Source: CAWACP01 sp963832965 (GTDB taxonomy: Bacteria; Acidobacteriota; Terriglobia; Bryobacterales; Bryobacteraceae). Taken from it: a DNA stretch of 64,000 bases. Positions 1 to 8,236 of the stretch are shown piece after piece. The DNA lies in assembly GCA_963832965.1 (NCBI GenBank), contig CAWHVW010000001.1:62001-126000 (forward strand). Reading direction: 5' to 3'. The notes beneath the pieces were generated by a model. It did no database searches. It saw only the letters and a program-made list of their open reading frames with translations, and was not told where the DNA came from. Numbering within the stretch: position 1 is the stretch's first letter; each line of letters starts with the position of its first letter. The position numbers were made by a program, and so were the translations under genes.

Positions 1-471
1 CTCCAACTGGCTTCAGGAACGCCCAGCGCCCTGCTCGATTGGAACAATAACTACGGCGGCGATCCCGACAAGGCCGTGTGCTTCCATTGCAGCAATCTGC
101 CGAAACATTTCTTCGAGACAGTGAAGATGGACTTCCAGCTCATAATCGCCGGAACCGTGGGCCGCGAGAACACCTACGGCACCTGCGTGGGTCGCGTAAA
201 GGCGGGGCCAATGACTTATGCGCGCTTCTCCACCATTGACGACGAGGGGTTGATCGCGGGCTACGTGGGCGAGGGCGAGTTCACCAGCGATCCCCTGGAC
301 ACTTTCGGCGGAGCCGGCGTGGTGCGCATTCCCAGGCTGCAGAACCTGCTGCGCTATATCTGCGAAAACGGTTTCGAGCATCATGTGGCCGCGAATCTGT
401 CCAGCACGGCGCCGGTGCTGGAAGAGGCCGCGGAAAAGTATCTCGGCTGGCATGTGTACCGGCACGAATAG
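1..471 (+). CDS. Sugar isomerase of the L-fucose/L-arabinose type, C-terminal part only
   Basis: The frame is open from base 1, so the gene begins before the window; 156 C-terminal residues and a TAG stop are seen. The fragment contains DWNNNYGGDPDK, then CFHCSNLPKHFF, then GTVGRENTYGTCVGRVKAGP and a C-terminal EHHVAANLS segment. This resembles the C-terminal domain of the fucose-isomerase-like family (COG2407) and not the classical enterobacterial AraA sequence. Its position 15 bp before ribulokinase and epimerase genes makes L-arabinose to L-ribulose isomerisation in the cytoplasm the likely reaction. That substrate is inferred from context. An L-fucose isomerase-like enzyme acting on another sugar is the alternative. 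Confidence 0.75.
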   Translation, partial: LQLASGTPSALLDWNNNYGGDPDKAVCFHCSNLPKHFFETVKMDFQLIIAGTVGRENTYGTCVGRVKAGPMTYARFSTIDDEGLIAGYVGEGEFTSDPLDTFGGAGVVRIPRLQNLLRYICENGFEHHVAANLSSTAPVLEEAAEKYLGWHVYRHE

Positions 472-486
472 TCAACAGGAGACACC

Positions 487-2070
487 GTGAGCATTGTTGC
501 CGGGGTGGACTTTGGGACGCTCAGTGTTCGCGTCTCCATATTCGATAGCGCCAAAGGCAGGCTGGGTTCGGGCACGGCGCAATATGCTCTGCATCGCCGC
601 CGCGACGATCCCGATTACGCCACGCAAAGCCACGCCGATCACATGACAGCGCTGGTGGAAGCGGCGCGTGAAGCGGTCGGCGCGGCTGACGTTGACGGCC
701 AGGCAATCGAAGCCATGGCCATCGATACCACCGGGTCCAGCGTCATTCCCGTAGGCGAGCGCCTGGAGCCGCTGGACGATTACTATCTGTGGTGCGATCA
801 TCGCGGCTGGCGGGAAGCAGCGCTGATCACGAAGACCGCCCACGAAACCGGCCTGGAGGCCATCAACTGGTGTGGCGGAACCTATTCCTCCGAGTGGGGC
901 TTCTCGAAACTGCTGCACTGGCTGCGCCACAATCCCGGCAAGCGCGGCCGCATGACCACCGCGCTCGAACACTGCGACATGGTTGCGGCCACATTGTGCG
1001 GCATCACCAACCCCGCCGAGGTTCCGCGCAGCATCTGCGCCATGGGCCACAAGTGGATGTGGAACCAGCAGCTCGGCGGCCTTCCGCCAGAGCAGTTCCT
1101 GGCGCGCGTGGATCCATTGCTCGCCGGCGTTCGTGAAAAAATCGCGCTCGGACGCTACCAGACCTCAGACGCTATTGCCGGAACGCTGGCGCCGGACTGG
1201 GCTGAAAAAATGGGCTTGCCGGCCGGCATACCGATTCCCGTGGGCGCTTTCGATGCGCACTGGGACGCTATCGGCGCCGGTTGCCGCCTGGGCGACGTCG
1301 TCAACGTGGTCGGCACGTCCACCTGCATCATCGCCATGAGCACGGAGAGCGCGCTGGTGCCCGGCGTGTGCGGGGTGGTGCGCGGTTCCGTGCATCCTTC
1401 GTATACCGGAATTGAAGCGGGCCTTTCCGCCACCGGCGATATCTTCGACGCCATCGCCCGGCGCGCCGGAACCACGGTGCATGAACTGTCCAAAGATCTG
1501 GAGACGTACAAGCCCGGCCAGACCGGCCTGTTGCGTCTCACCTGGGATAACGGCGACCGCACCGTGCTGGTGAATCCCGAGCTCGGCGGCGTCACCCTCG
1601 GCTGGAACCTCACCCATACCGCGCAGGATGAGTTGTTCGCGGCCATCGAAGGGACGGCCTTCCACACGCACATCATTCTGGATCGCATGGAAGAACACGG
1701 CGTGCCGGTGCGCCGTGTCATCAACGGTGGAGGCATCCCGCGCAAGAACGCGGTGCTCAACCAGGTGTACGCGAACATTCTGAACAAGCCGATTCTGGTG
1801 CCCGACGGCGACGTCACCAGCCTGGGATCGGCGATCTTTGCATTTCTCGCTGCGGGCGCGTTTCGGACCATCGAAGAAGCACAGGATGCGCTCTGCCCGC
1901 CGTATGTGACGCTGGAGCCGGAAACCGCCAGCCGCTCAATATATGATGAACTCGCCGGCCACTACCGGCAGTTGTATTTTGCGCTGGGAAGCCGGGATTC
2001 TCGGCCTGTCGCGGTGGGCGGAGTGCTGCCCGCGCTGCGCGAGATCGCCTCGGCGGCGAAGAAATCATGA
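487..2070 (+). CDS. araB: L-ribulokinase
   Basis: This is a 527-residue FGGY-type sugar kinase that should phosphorylate L-ribulose to L-ribulose 5-phosphate with ATP. The N-terminal phosphate-binding motif is GVDFGTLSVR near residues 6-15. MAIDTTGSS, YYLWCDHRGW and a C-terminal NGGGIPRKNAVLNQVYANIL block are typical of ribulokinases. The start is a GTG preceded by AGGAG at 477-481, 5 bp upstream. The stop overlaps the araD start in an ATGA, so the two are translationally coupled. Length fits the family. Neighbouring isomerase, epimerase and arabinofuranosidase genes support arabinose as the pathway. Confidence 0.93.
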   Translation: MSIVAGVDFGTLSVRVSIFDSAKGRLGSGTAQYALHRRRDDPDYATQSHADHMTALVEAAREAVGAADVDGQAIEAMAIDTTGSSVIPVGERLEPLDDYYLWCDHRGWREAALITKTAHETGLEAINWCGGTYSSEWGFSKLLHWLRHNPGKRGRMTTALEHCDMVAATLCGITNPAEVPRSICAMGHKWMWNQQLGGLPPEQFLARVDPLLAGVREKIALGRYQTSDAIAGTLAPDWAEKMGLPAGIPIPVGAFDAHWDAIGAGCRLGDVVNVVGTSTCIIAMSTESALVPGVCGVVRGSVHPSYTGIEAGLSATGDIFDAIARRAGTTVHELSKDLETYKPGQTGLLRLTWDNGDRTVLVNPELGGVTLGWNLTHTAQDELFAAIEGTAFHTHIILDRMEEHGVPVRRVINGGGIPRKNAVLNQVYANILNKPILVPDGDVTSLGSAIFAFLAAGAFRTIEEAQDALCPPYVTLEPETASRSIYDELAGHYRQLYFALGSRDSRPVAVGGVLPALREIASAAKKS

Positions 2071-2762
2071 TCGGCCTGAAACAGCTTCGCGAAGAAGTGT
2101 TCGATGCGAACATGGAACTGGTTCGCCGCGGGCTGGTGCTGTACACCTTCGGCAATGCCAGCGGCATCCTGCGGGGCGAAGACCTGGTGGCCATAAAGCC
2201 CAGCGGCGTTCCGTACGAGAAGCTCCGCCCGGAAGATCTGGTGGTGGTGCGGCTGGATGGATCGCCCGTGGAGGGCGCTATGCGTCCGTCGTCGGACCTG
2301 CCCACTCACCTGGCCCTCTACCGCGCCTTCGCCGGCATCGGCGGCGTGGTCCACACGCACTCGACGTTCGCCACCTGCTGGGCGCAGGCCGGACGGGAGA
2401 TCCCTTGCCTCGGAACCACGCACGCGGATTATTTCCACGGACCCGTCCCCGTGACCGCCCCGCTTGGCGCCGCCGACATCGAAGGCGACTACGAGGGTAA
2501 GACCGGTGACGCGATTGTGCGGCGCTTCGCGACGCTGGATGCGAGCCGGTTCCCGGCCGTGCTCGTGCACGGGCACGCGCCGTTCTGCTGGGGTCCGGCC
2601 CCCGGCAATGCGGCGCATACGGCGGTGGTGTTGGAAGAAATAGCGCGAATGGCGTATTATACGGTCACCCTCAACCCGGGGGCACAGCCGATATCACCGG
2701 CGCTGCACGACAAACACTTTCTGCGTAAACACGGGCCGGGCCGTTATTATGGCCAGCCGTGA
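2067..2762 (+). CDS. araD: L-ribulose-5-phosphate 4-epimerase
   Basis: This 231-residue class II aldolase-family protein converts L-ribulose 5-phosphate to D-xylulose 5-phosphate, which feeds the pentose phosphate pathway. Visible motifs are FGNASG (28-33), KPSG (44-47), the zinc ligands H96 and H98 in HTHS, a third ligand within LVHGHAPF (H168 or H170), and the C-terminal GRYYGQ tyrosines. The ATG overlaps the araB stop by 4 bp. Ribulose-phosphate epimerase is favoured over fuculose aldolase because of the full-length match and the kinase partner. Confidence 0.93.
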   Translation: MIGLKQLREEVFDANMELVRRGLVLYTFGNASGILRGEDLVAIKPSGVPYEKLRPEDLVVVRLDGSPVEGAMRPSSDLPTHLALYRAFAGIGGVVHTHSTFATCWAQAGREIPCLGTTHADYFHGPVPVTAPLGAADIEGDYEGKTGDAIVRRFATLDASRFPAVLVHGHAPFCWGPAPGNAAHTAVVLEEIARMAYYTVTLNPGAQPISPALHDKHFLRKHGPGRYYGQP

Positions 2763-2771
2763 GGAGACACG

Positions 2772-3905
2772 ATGCAATTTCTTAATCTAACGGCCGCCCC
2801 GCTTGCGGCCGCTTTGCTCGCCCTGACGGCGGCAGGCAACATGGAGGCAAGGATGGCCGGAAAGCCGTTCGGAAAATCCCCGGAGGGGAAGACCATTGAG
2901 CTGTTCACTCTGAAGAACGACCGCGGCATGGAGGTGAGCGTCATGACGTGGGGCGCCACCGTCGTGTCCATCAAGGTCCCCGACGCGGCCGGACATTTCG
3001 ATGACGTCGTGCTCGGCTTTGACAATGCCGAAGACTACATCAAAGGCACCGCGTTCTTCGGCGCCGTCGTGGGCCGCTACGGAAATCGCATCGGCAAGGC
3101 GCGCTTCACCCTGGACGGTCACGAATATCACGTCACCGCGAACGAGGGCGAAAATGAATTGCATGGCGGAAAGCGCGGCTTCGACAAGCGCGTCTGGACC
3201 GTGCTTCAGGCCGACGACCATACCATCGAACTGCGCTACGTGAGCCCCGACGGCGAGGAAGGCTACCCGGGTACGCTGACCGCAACGGTGCGCTACACGC
3301 TGACTCCGTACGACGAACTGCGCATCCACTACACGGCCACCACCGACAAGGACACCGTGCTGAATCTGACCAACCATTCTTACTTCAATCTGGATGGCGC
3401 GGGCAATGGCACCATCCTCGACGAGGACATCCAGATCAATGCCGACCGGTTCACCGTGGTGGGGCCCGGCTTCATTCCGACCGGCGAGCTGCGCAGCGTG
3501 GACGGCACCCCCATGGACCTTCGCAAGCCCACCCGGATTGGGGCGGGCATCGACGCCGATTATCAACAACTGCGTGTGGGTACTCACGCCGGGTATGACC
3601 ACAACTGGGTATTGAACAAGAAAGACGACTCCCTCACCCTGGCGGCGCGCGTGCACGATCCGAAATCGGGACGCGTGCTGGAGGTCCTTACCACGCAGCC
3701 CGGAGTCCAGTTCTACACCGGCAATTTCCTGGATGGCGCCGCCAAAGGCAAAGGCGGCAAGACGTATGCGTACCGCGGCGCGCTGTGTCTGGAGACTCAG
3801 CACTTCCCAGACTCCCCGAATCAGCCCGATTTCCCGACCACCGAACTAAAGGCCGGGCAGACGTTCGAAAGCAATACCATCTTCAAGTTTTCGACGATGA
3901 AGTAG
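2772..3905 (+). CDS. galM: Aldose 1-epimerase, exported
   Basis: This 377-residue galactose mutarotase family protein interconverts alpha and beta anomers of free sugars. The motifs GRYGNRIG (101-108), NHSYFNL (catalytic H202) and ETQHFPDSPN (general base E341) are all present. Residues 1-22 form a hydrophobic leader with an Ala-rich end, so the enzyme is probably periplasmic. There it could act on arabinose released by the next gene product. It lies 9 bp after araD and shares its operon, with a GGAGA ribosome site 6 bp before the ATG. The exact signal cleavage site is not certain. Confidence 0.92.
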   Translation: MQFLNLTAAPLAAALLALTAAGNMEARMAGKPFGKSPEGKTIELFTLKNDRGMEVSVMTWGATVVSIKVPDAAGHFDDVVLGFDNAEDYIKGTAFFGAVVGRYGNRIGKARFTLDGHEYHVTANEGENELHGGKRGFDKRVWTVLQADDHTIELRYVSPDGEEGYPGTLTATVRYTLTPYDELRIHYTATTDKDTVLNLTNHSYFNLDGAGNGTILDEDIQINADRFTVVGPGFIPTGELRSVDGTPMDLRKPTRIGAGIDADYQQLRVGTHAGYDHNWVLNKKDDSLTLAARVHDPKSGRVLEVLTTQPGVQFYTGNFLDGAAKGKGGKTYAYRGALCLETQHFPDSPNQPDFPTTELKAGQTFESNTIFKFSTMK

Positions 3906-3914
3906 AGGTTGCAG

Positions 3915-5459
3915 ATGATCACACGCCGGCAATTCTCCGCCGCGCTGGCGGCAGCGCCCATTCTCCTCCGCGGCCAGACCAAAGCGCTCAGCGCCCGCAT
4001 TCGCGTTGACCCGGAGCGCGTCATCGCGCCCATCGACCCCAAGCTCTACGGCAACTTCACCGAGCATCTGGGGCGCTGCATTGAGGGAGGTATCTTCGAC
4101 GAGGGCTCGCCGCTGGCCGACGCCAATGGCTATCGCCGCGACGTTCTGGACGCCGCGCGTAGTCTCCACGTCACGCTGTTGCGCTGGCCCGGCGGGAACT
4201 TCTCGTCCAACTACAACTGGATGGATGGCATCGGCCCGCGGGATCAGCGTCCCAAGCGCCTGGACATGGCGTGGCACAGCGTGGAGGACAACCGCTTCGG
4301 TACCCACGAATTCCTGAACTATACGGAATTGCTGGGCACCGAACCCTATATTTGCGTGAATTTCGGCACTGGTTCGTGGACCGAAGCGCAGCAGTGGGTA
4401 GAGTACTGCAATCTCGCTGGCGGCACCGCGATGTCCGAACTCCGCAAGAAGAACGGCCGTGAGAAGCCCTGGAAAGTGACGTACTGGGGTCTCGGCAATG
4501 AAATGGACGGCCCATGGCAGATGGGACACCGCTCCGCCGAAGACTACGGCAAGTTCGCCCTCGAAGGGGCCAAGCTGATGAAATGGACCGATCCGGACGT
4601 GAAGCTGATCGCCGCTGGGTCGTCCAACTTCTCGACGCGCGAAGGCTGGACCGGCTGGAACCGCACCGTGCTCCAATACCTCCGCGACCACGCCGACTAT
4701 ATTTCGCTGCACAGCTACGTGGGCAATCGCGATAACGACTACCTGGCTTTCGCCGCCAGTTCCCTGGATCTGGAAGACCGCATTCGCACCACCGAAGGCC
4801 TCATCCGCAGTGTTGTCGATCCGGGCGCCCGCAGGCCCATCTACATTGCGTTTGACGAATACAACGTCTGGTACCGCGCTTTTGGCGACCCCAAGACGGA
4901 TGGACGTCACCTCCTTGAAGAAAAGTACAACCTGGAGGACGCGCTGGTGGTTGCCACCATGCTCAATACCTTTGTCAACAACGCGCACATCGTGAAGATC
5001 GCCAATATGGCGCAACTGGTGAACGTGATCGCGCCCATCTTCACGAACGAGAAAGGCCTGTTCCTGCAGACCATCTATTACCCGCTGCAACTGTTCGCCG
5101 CCAACGCCCGCGGGACGGCGCTGGAGGTTTTCGTCGACTCGCCCGCGTACAGCACGAAACGGTTCGAAAAGGTTCCGTATCTGGACGCCTCCGCGTCACT
5201 CAACAACGGAGCCCTGGTGCTGAACGTGGTCAACCGGCATCCCGATCAGGACATCGAGGCCGAAATCGAAGCCGAGGACGCCGCATTCGCGGGAAATCTG
5301 GAGGTAGCCATGGTCAACGGCCCGGACCTCAAGACCACCAACGGGTTCGACGCCGCGAATGTGAAGACGGAGAACAGCTCGGCAAGCGCCAGCGGCAACA
5401 AGGTGCGGTACAAGTTCCCCGCGCATTCCTTCACCCAGATTCGAGGTTCCCTCGCCTGA
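3915..5459 (+). CDS. abfA: GH51 alpha-L-arabinofuranosidase
   Basis: This 514-residue enzyme should remove terminal alpha-L-arabinofuranosyl residues from arabinan or arabinoxylan. The acid/base Glu is E196 in GLGNEMDG and the nucleophile is E315 in FDEYNVWY. The early WPGGNFSSNYNW block is typical of GH51. The N-terminus MITRRQFSAALAAAPIL has two arginines before a hydrophobic stretch and suggests Tat export. ATG 3915 is preferred over an in-frame TTG at 3909 because AGAGG lies 6 bp before the ATG. It is 9 bp after galM and ends 1 bp before the regulator gene. Confidence 0.93.
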   Translation: MITRRQFSAALAAAPILLRGQTKALSARIRVDPERVIAPIDPKLYGNFTEHLGRCIEGGIFDEGSPLADANGYRRDVLDAARSLHVTLLRWPGGNFSSNYNWMDGIGPRDQRPKRLDMAWHSVEDNRFGTHEFLNYTELLGTEPYICVNFGTGSWTEAQQWVEYCNLAGGTAMSELRKKNGREKPWKVTYWGLGNEMDGPWQMGHRSAEDYGKFALEGAKLMKWTDPDVKLIAAGSSNFSTREGWTGWNRTVLQYLRDHADYISLHSYVGNRDNDYLAFAASSLDLEDRIRTTEGLIRSVVDPGARRPIYIAFDEYNVWYRAFGDPKTDGRHLLEEKYNLEDALVVATMLNTFVNNAHIVKIANMAQLVNVIAPIFTNEKGLFLQTIYYPLQLFAANARGTALEVFVDSPAYSTKRFEKVPYLDASASLNNGALVLNVVNRHPDQDIEAEIEAEDAAFAGNLEVAMVNGPDLKTTNGFDAANVKTENSSASASGNKVRYKFPAHSFTQIRGSLA

Positions 5460-5460
5460 T

Positions 5461-6462
5461 ATGAGCCTTGAAGAAGTAGCCAGGCGCGCCCGGGTGTCCA
5501 CGTCGACGGTTTCGCGAGTTCTGAATAACGTCGGCCCGGTCAAGAATTCCACGCGCGCGCGGGTGATGAAGGCGGTGGCCGAACTCAAGTATCATCCCAA
5601 TCTTCACGCGCGGACGCTGGCGGGCGGAAGGAGCCGCACGCTCGGCGTGATCGTCTCCAATCTGGCGAACCCCTTTTTCTTCGATATTTTCGAGAGTCTG
5701 GAATCGGCGGCGCTCGCCAATGGCTACGAAGTGGTGCTGGCCAACACCGGCTATGAACCGGAGCGGCTGGTGTCGGCCATCCGGTTGATGATTGGCCGGC
5801 GCGTTGCCGGCCTGGCTGTCATCGTCTCCGAAATGGACCCCACGCTGATCCAGTTATTGAATGACGCCGCTGTTCCGGCCGTCTTCTATGACGTCGGAAC
5901 CGCCGTGGGCAAGATCACCAATATCGCGGTGGATTACCGCAAAGGGATGGAGAAGGTGGTCGAATACTTGCACACGCTGGGGCACCAAAGGATGGCGTTC
6001 GTGGGGCACCATGCGACGCTGGGCCCCATCAACGAGCGCCAGAAGACGTTCGAGGAAATTGTCACCCGTCACACGCCGCCGGTGCAGTTTCGCACCGTCC
6101 TCGGCTCCGACAGTCTCGAAGGCGGGCAACAGGCAGCCCGGGATTTGCTGAGTTCCGGCTTCCGGCCGACGGCCATTGTGTGTGTGAACGATTTCATGGC
6201 CATTGGCGTGTTGCGCGATCTCCGCGAGCGGGGCTTGCGAGTGCCGCGGGACGTCTCGGTGACCGGCTTCGATAACATCCGCCTGTCGCAGTTCTGTTCT
6301 CCCGCGTTGACCACCGTGCACATTCCCCGCGAGCAGATTGGCGCCACCGCGTTCGAATATCTGCGGTCCGATCCGGCCCAGCCTCGCCCGGCCGGACAGC
6401 GCATAGGAATCGACCCGGAATTCATCGTGCGCGATTCCGCCGGCCCCGCCGACTCAAGATAA
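5461..6462 (+). CDS. LacI-family transcriptional regulator
   Basis: This 333-residue regulator has an N-terminal helix-turn-helix (residues 2-22, VSTSTVSRVLNN core) followed by the hinge region and a periplasmic-binding-protein-like sugar sensor domain (about 60-325; TLGVIVSNLANPFF and VTGFDNIRLSQFCSPALTTV are characteristic). It is the last gene of the arabinose unit, one base after abfA. It is probably a repressor of this operon with arabinose or a derivative as inducer. The operator would be upstream of the window. A local autoregulatory site was not seen. Confidence 0.9.
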   Translation: MSLEEVARRARVSTSTVSRVLNNVGPVKNSTRARVMKAVAELKYHPNLHARTLAGGRSRTLGVIVSNLANPFFFDIFESLESAALANGYEVVLANTGYEPERLVSAIRLMIGRRVAGLAVIVSEMDPTLIQLLNDAAVPAVFYDVGTAVGKITNIAVDYRKGMEKVVEYLHTLGHQRMAFVGHHATLGPINERQKTFEEIVTRHTPPVQFRTVLGSDSLEGGQQAARDLLSSGFRPTAIVCVNDFMAIGVLRDLRERGLRVPRDVSVTGFDNIRLSQFCSPALTTVHIPREQIGATAFEYLRSDPAQPRPAGQRIGIDPEFIVRDSAGPADSR

Positions 6463-6469
6463 TCGTGGA

Positions 6470-6539
6470 GTGGGGCAGCGCCATGCGCTGCCTCGCGCAC
6501 TCGGCCTGAGATCCGCGGCAGCGCACGGCGCTGCCCCAC
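6470..6539. terminator. Long inverted repeat between convergent genes (repeat family 1)
   Basis: Two 23-bp arms (6470-6492 and 6517-6539) match at 22 of 23 positions as an inverted repeat around a 24-bp centre. Each arm is itself palindromic around GGCAGCGC / GCGCTGCC. It lies between the LacI gene and the GH9 gene, which converge, so it can work as a two-way terminator. There is no long T run. The arms belong to the interspersed GTGGGGCAG family found at seven more sites in this window. Confidence 0.7.
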
Positions 6540-6544
6540 GGCTA

Positions 6545-8236
6545 CTAACTTCCCGGCAGCGCGGAAGCCAGCAGAAACACCAGAGCGGCGTTCCAGTTAA
6601 TCGCATTTTCGTTGGAAGCGTAAGAATTCTGACTATCGGCGTAAATCTTCGCCGGAGGAAGATCCGGCAGCGCCTGCAGCGTCGCATCCTCGCGATTCCG
6701 ATTGGGCCCGCCGGACAGCAACCCCGGCCATGGCGCGGCCACTACGCCGGCTCCGCTGGGCCGGTGGTGCGGATGCCGGAAGGGGTTCTCGCCCACCCAG
6801 GTTTCCCACGAGAGCGAAAACGTATTTCGCCCAAGCAGGTAATGCAGGTTGTCCATGGCGGCATCGGTGTAGCGGGCATCCGGGTGCAGGGTGTTTGCAA
6901 TCGCAAGTTGCATCCCATAGTTGGCCGCGATGCCGTTCGATCCCCAGACGTAGTCGTTGGTGGCAAGGCTGACGCGATAACCATTCTGCGCGGACCGCGC
7001 AACGATCTGGTCCGCGGCTTGCGTCGTCCGATCGCGGATGTCCTTCGCGGCGCTGTCCTGCGCGCCACCCAGCACCCACGTCCACATGGCCAGCGGCGCA
7101 ACGTGTCCCCAATTCTGCGGCCCGTCCGAAGCTATCGCGGCTCGGTACTCACCGTAGTGAGCCACGAAATACTCCTCGTAGATCTTCTCTTTGGTGCTTC
7201 GCCAAAGCTCCGCGGACGCCCACAGCCGCTCGTCGCCGCAATCAGAATCGGCGTAGTCTCCGGTCGTCACTCCCGGCGGATTGCGGAAGAGAATGTTCGG
7301 GTTTTGCCCGAGCCAGGCCCACGCGCGCCGGGCCGCGTCCAAGGACTTCCTCGCAAATGGAGCGTCATACGGAACATAGACACGCCCGGCAATGGCCATA
7401 ACCGCGGAGAAATCCGCCGTCGCGCAGGAGCTCTTGTAGGGAGACGTGCCGGTGCCGATGACGTACACAGGGAGCGTATCCTTCTCCGGCATCACGAAAG
7501 GGCCGAATTGTGCGCTGACCTCCTTGTGCCACACGCCGCCATCTTCGTCCTGCATGCCGAGCATCCACGCCAGGTTCCAGCGGACTTCATTCAGGATGTC
7601 CGGCGTGCCGTTGCCCGATTCCGGGATGTGCAGATTGAGTTTGGCGATGCGTTGCCCGAATAGCTCCCACGTCCACAGCAGCGTCCCCGTCGTAATCCCT
7701 GAATTGACCACATAGCGTCCGTAGTCGCCGGCGTCGTGCCATCCGCCGGAAGCCGCGGCAGGTCCGGTCTTGCCGGAGGAAACGTGATATTCGGCCCGCA
7801 TATGGCAAGGCGGATGGGAGTAGCCGGGAAACTCCGGCCCCAGATCCACCGCCGTGCCGCAACGCTGGCCGTAATACGAGCGCAGCGCCAGATAAAAGGC
7901 TCGCGAAAACGCGTCGGCGCCAATGCTGAAATTCCAGCTCCGGCCAACCCCCGGCACTTCGAGATAGTAGCGCCCCTCCTCCGTCAGCTTTGTGAAATCG
8001 GCCGTCCGCACCAGGTCCTGGGTGTCGGCGTCCCGCGCGGCGGCGCTCAACTGCCCCTGGAAAACTACCAACCCATCGCTCGTGCGATGCACCTGGAACC
8101 CTGTGGCCGCGTTGCTGGAAACCACCATGGCCAGCTTCGGCGCCCGTGGAAGATACCCGGCCTGGTCCACTTTGACGTTCAGACTCGCCGCCATCGCGGG
8201 AAGGCCGATCAGCAGGCAAACAAGAGAGCTGTTCAC
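6545..8236 (-). CDS. GH9 endoglucanase (cellulase), secreted
   Basis: This 563-residue protein has a signal peptide (MNSSLVCLLIGLPAMAA), an N-terminal Ig-like CelD_N domain (about 18-105; VDQAGYLPRAPK) and a GH9 (alpha/alpha)6 catalytic domain. The catalytic base pair lies in GGWHDAGDYGRY (D168 and D171). The active-site His region is ENPFRHPHHR, and the acid Glu is E543 in YASNENAINWN close to the C-terminus. The start is GTG at 8236, overlapping the upstream TGA (GTGA). It probably cleaves beta-1,4-glucan outside the cytoplasm and is coupled to the phosphorylase gene. Confidence 0.9.
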   Translation of the reverse strand: MNSSLVCLLIGLPAMAASLNVKVDQAGYLPRAPKLAMVVSSNAATGFQVHRTSDGLVVFQGQLSAAARDADTQDLVRTADFTKLTEEGRYYLEVPGVGRSWNFSIGADAFSRAFYLALRSYYGQRCGTAVDLGPEFPGYSHPPCHMRAEYHVSSGKTGPAAASGGWHDAGDYGRYVVNSGITTGTLLWTWELFGQRIAKLNLHIPESGNGTPDILNEVRWNLAWMLGMQDEDGGVWHKEVSAQFGPFVMPEKDTLPVYVIGTGTSPYKSSCATADFSAVMAIAGRVYVPYDAPFARKSLDAARRAWAWLGQNPNILFRNPPGVTTGDYADSDCGDERLWASAELWRSTKEKIYEEYFVAHYGEYRAAIASDGPQNWGHVAPLAMWTWVLGGAQDSAAKDIRDRTTQAADQIVARSAQNGYRVSLATNDYVWGSNGIAANYGMQLAIANTLHPDARYTDAAMDNLHYLLGRNTFSLSWETWVGENPFRHPHHRPSGAGVVAAPWPGLLSGGPNRNREDATLQALPDLPPAKIYADSQNSYASNENAINWNAALVFLLASALPGS

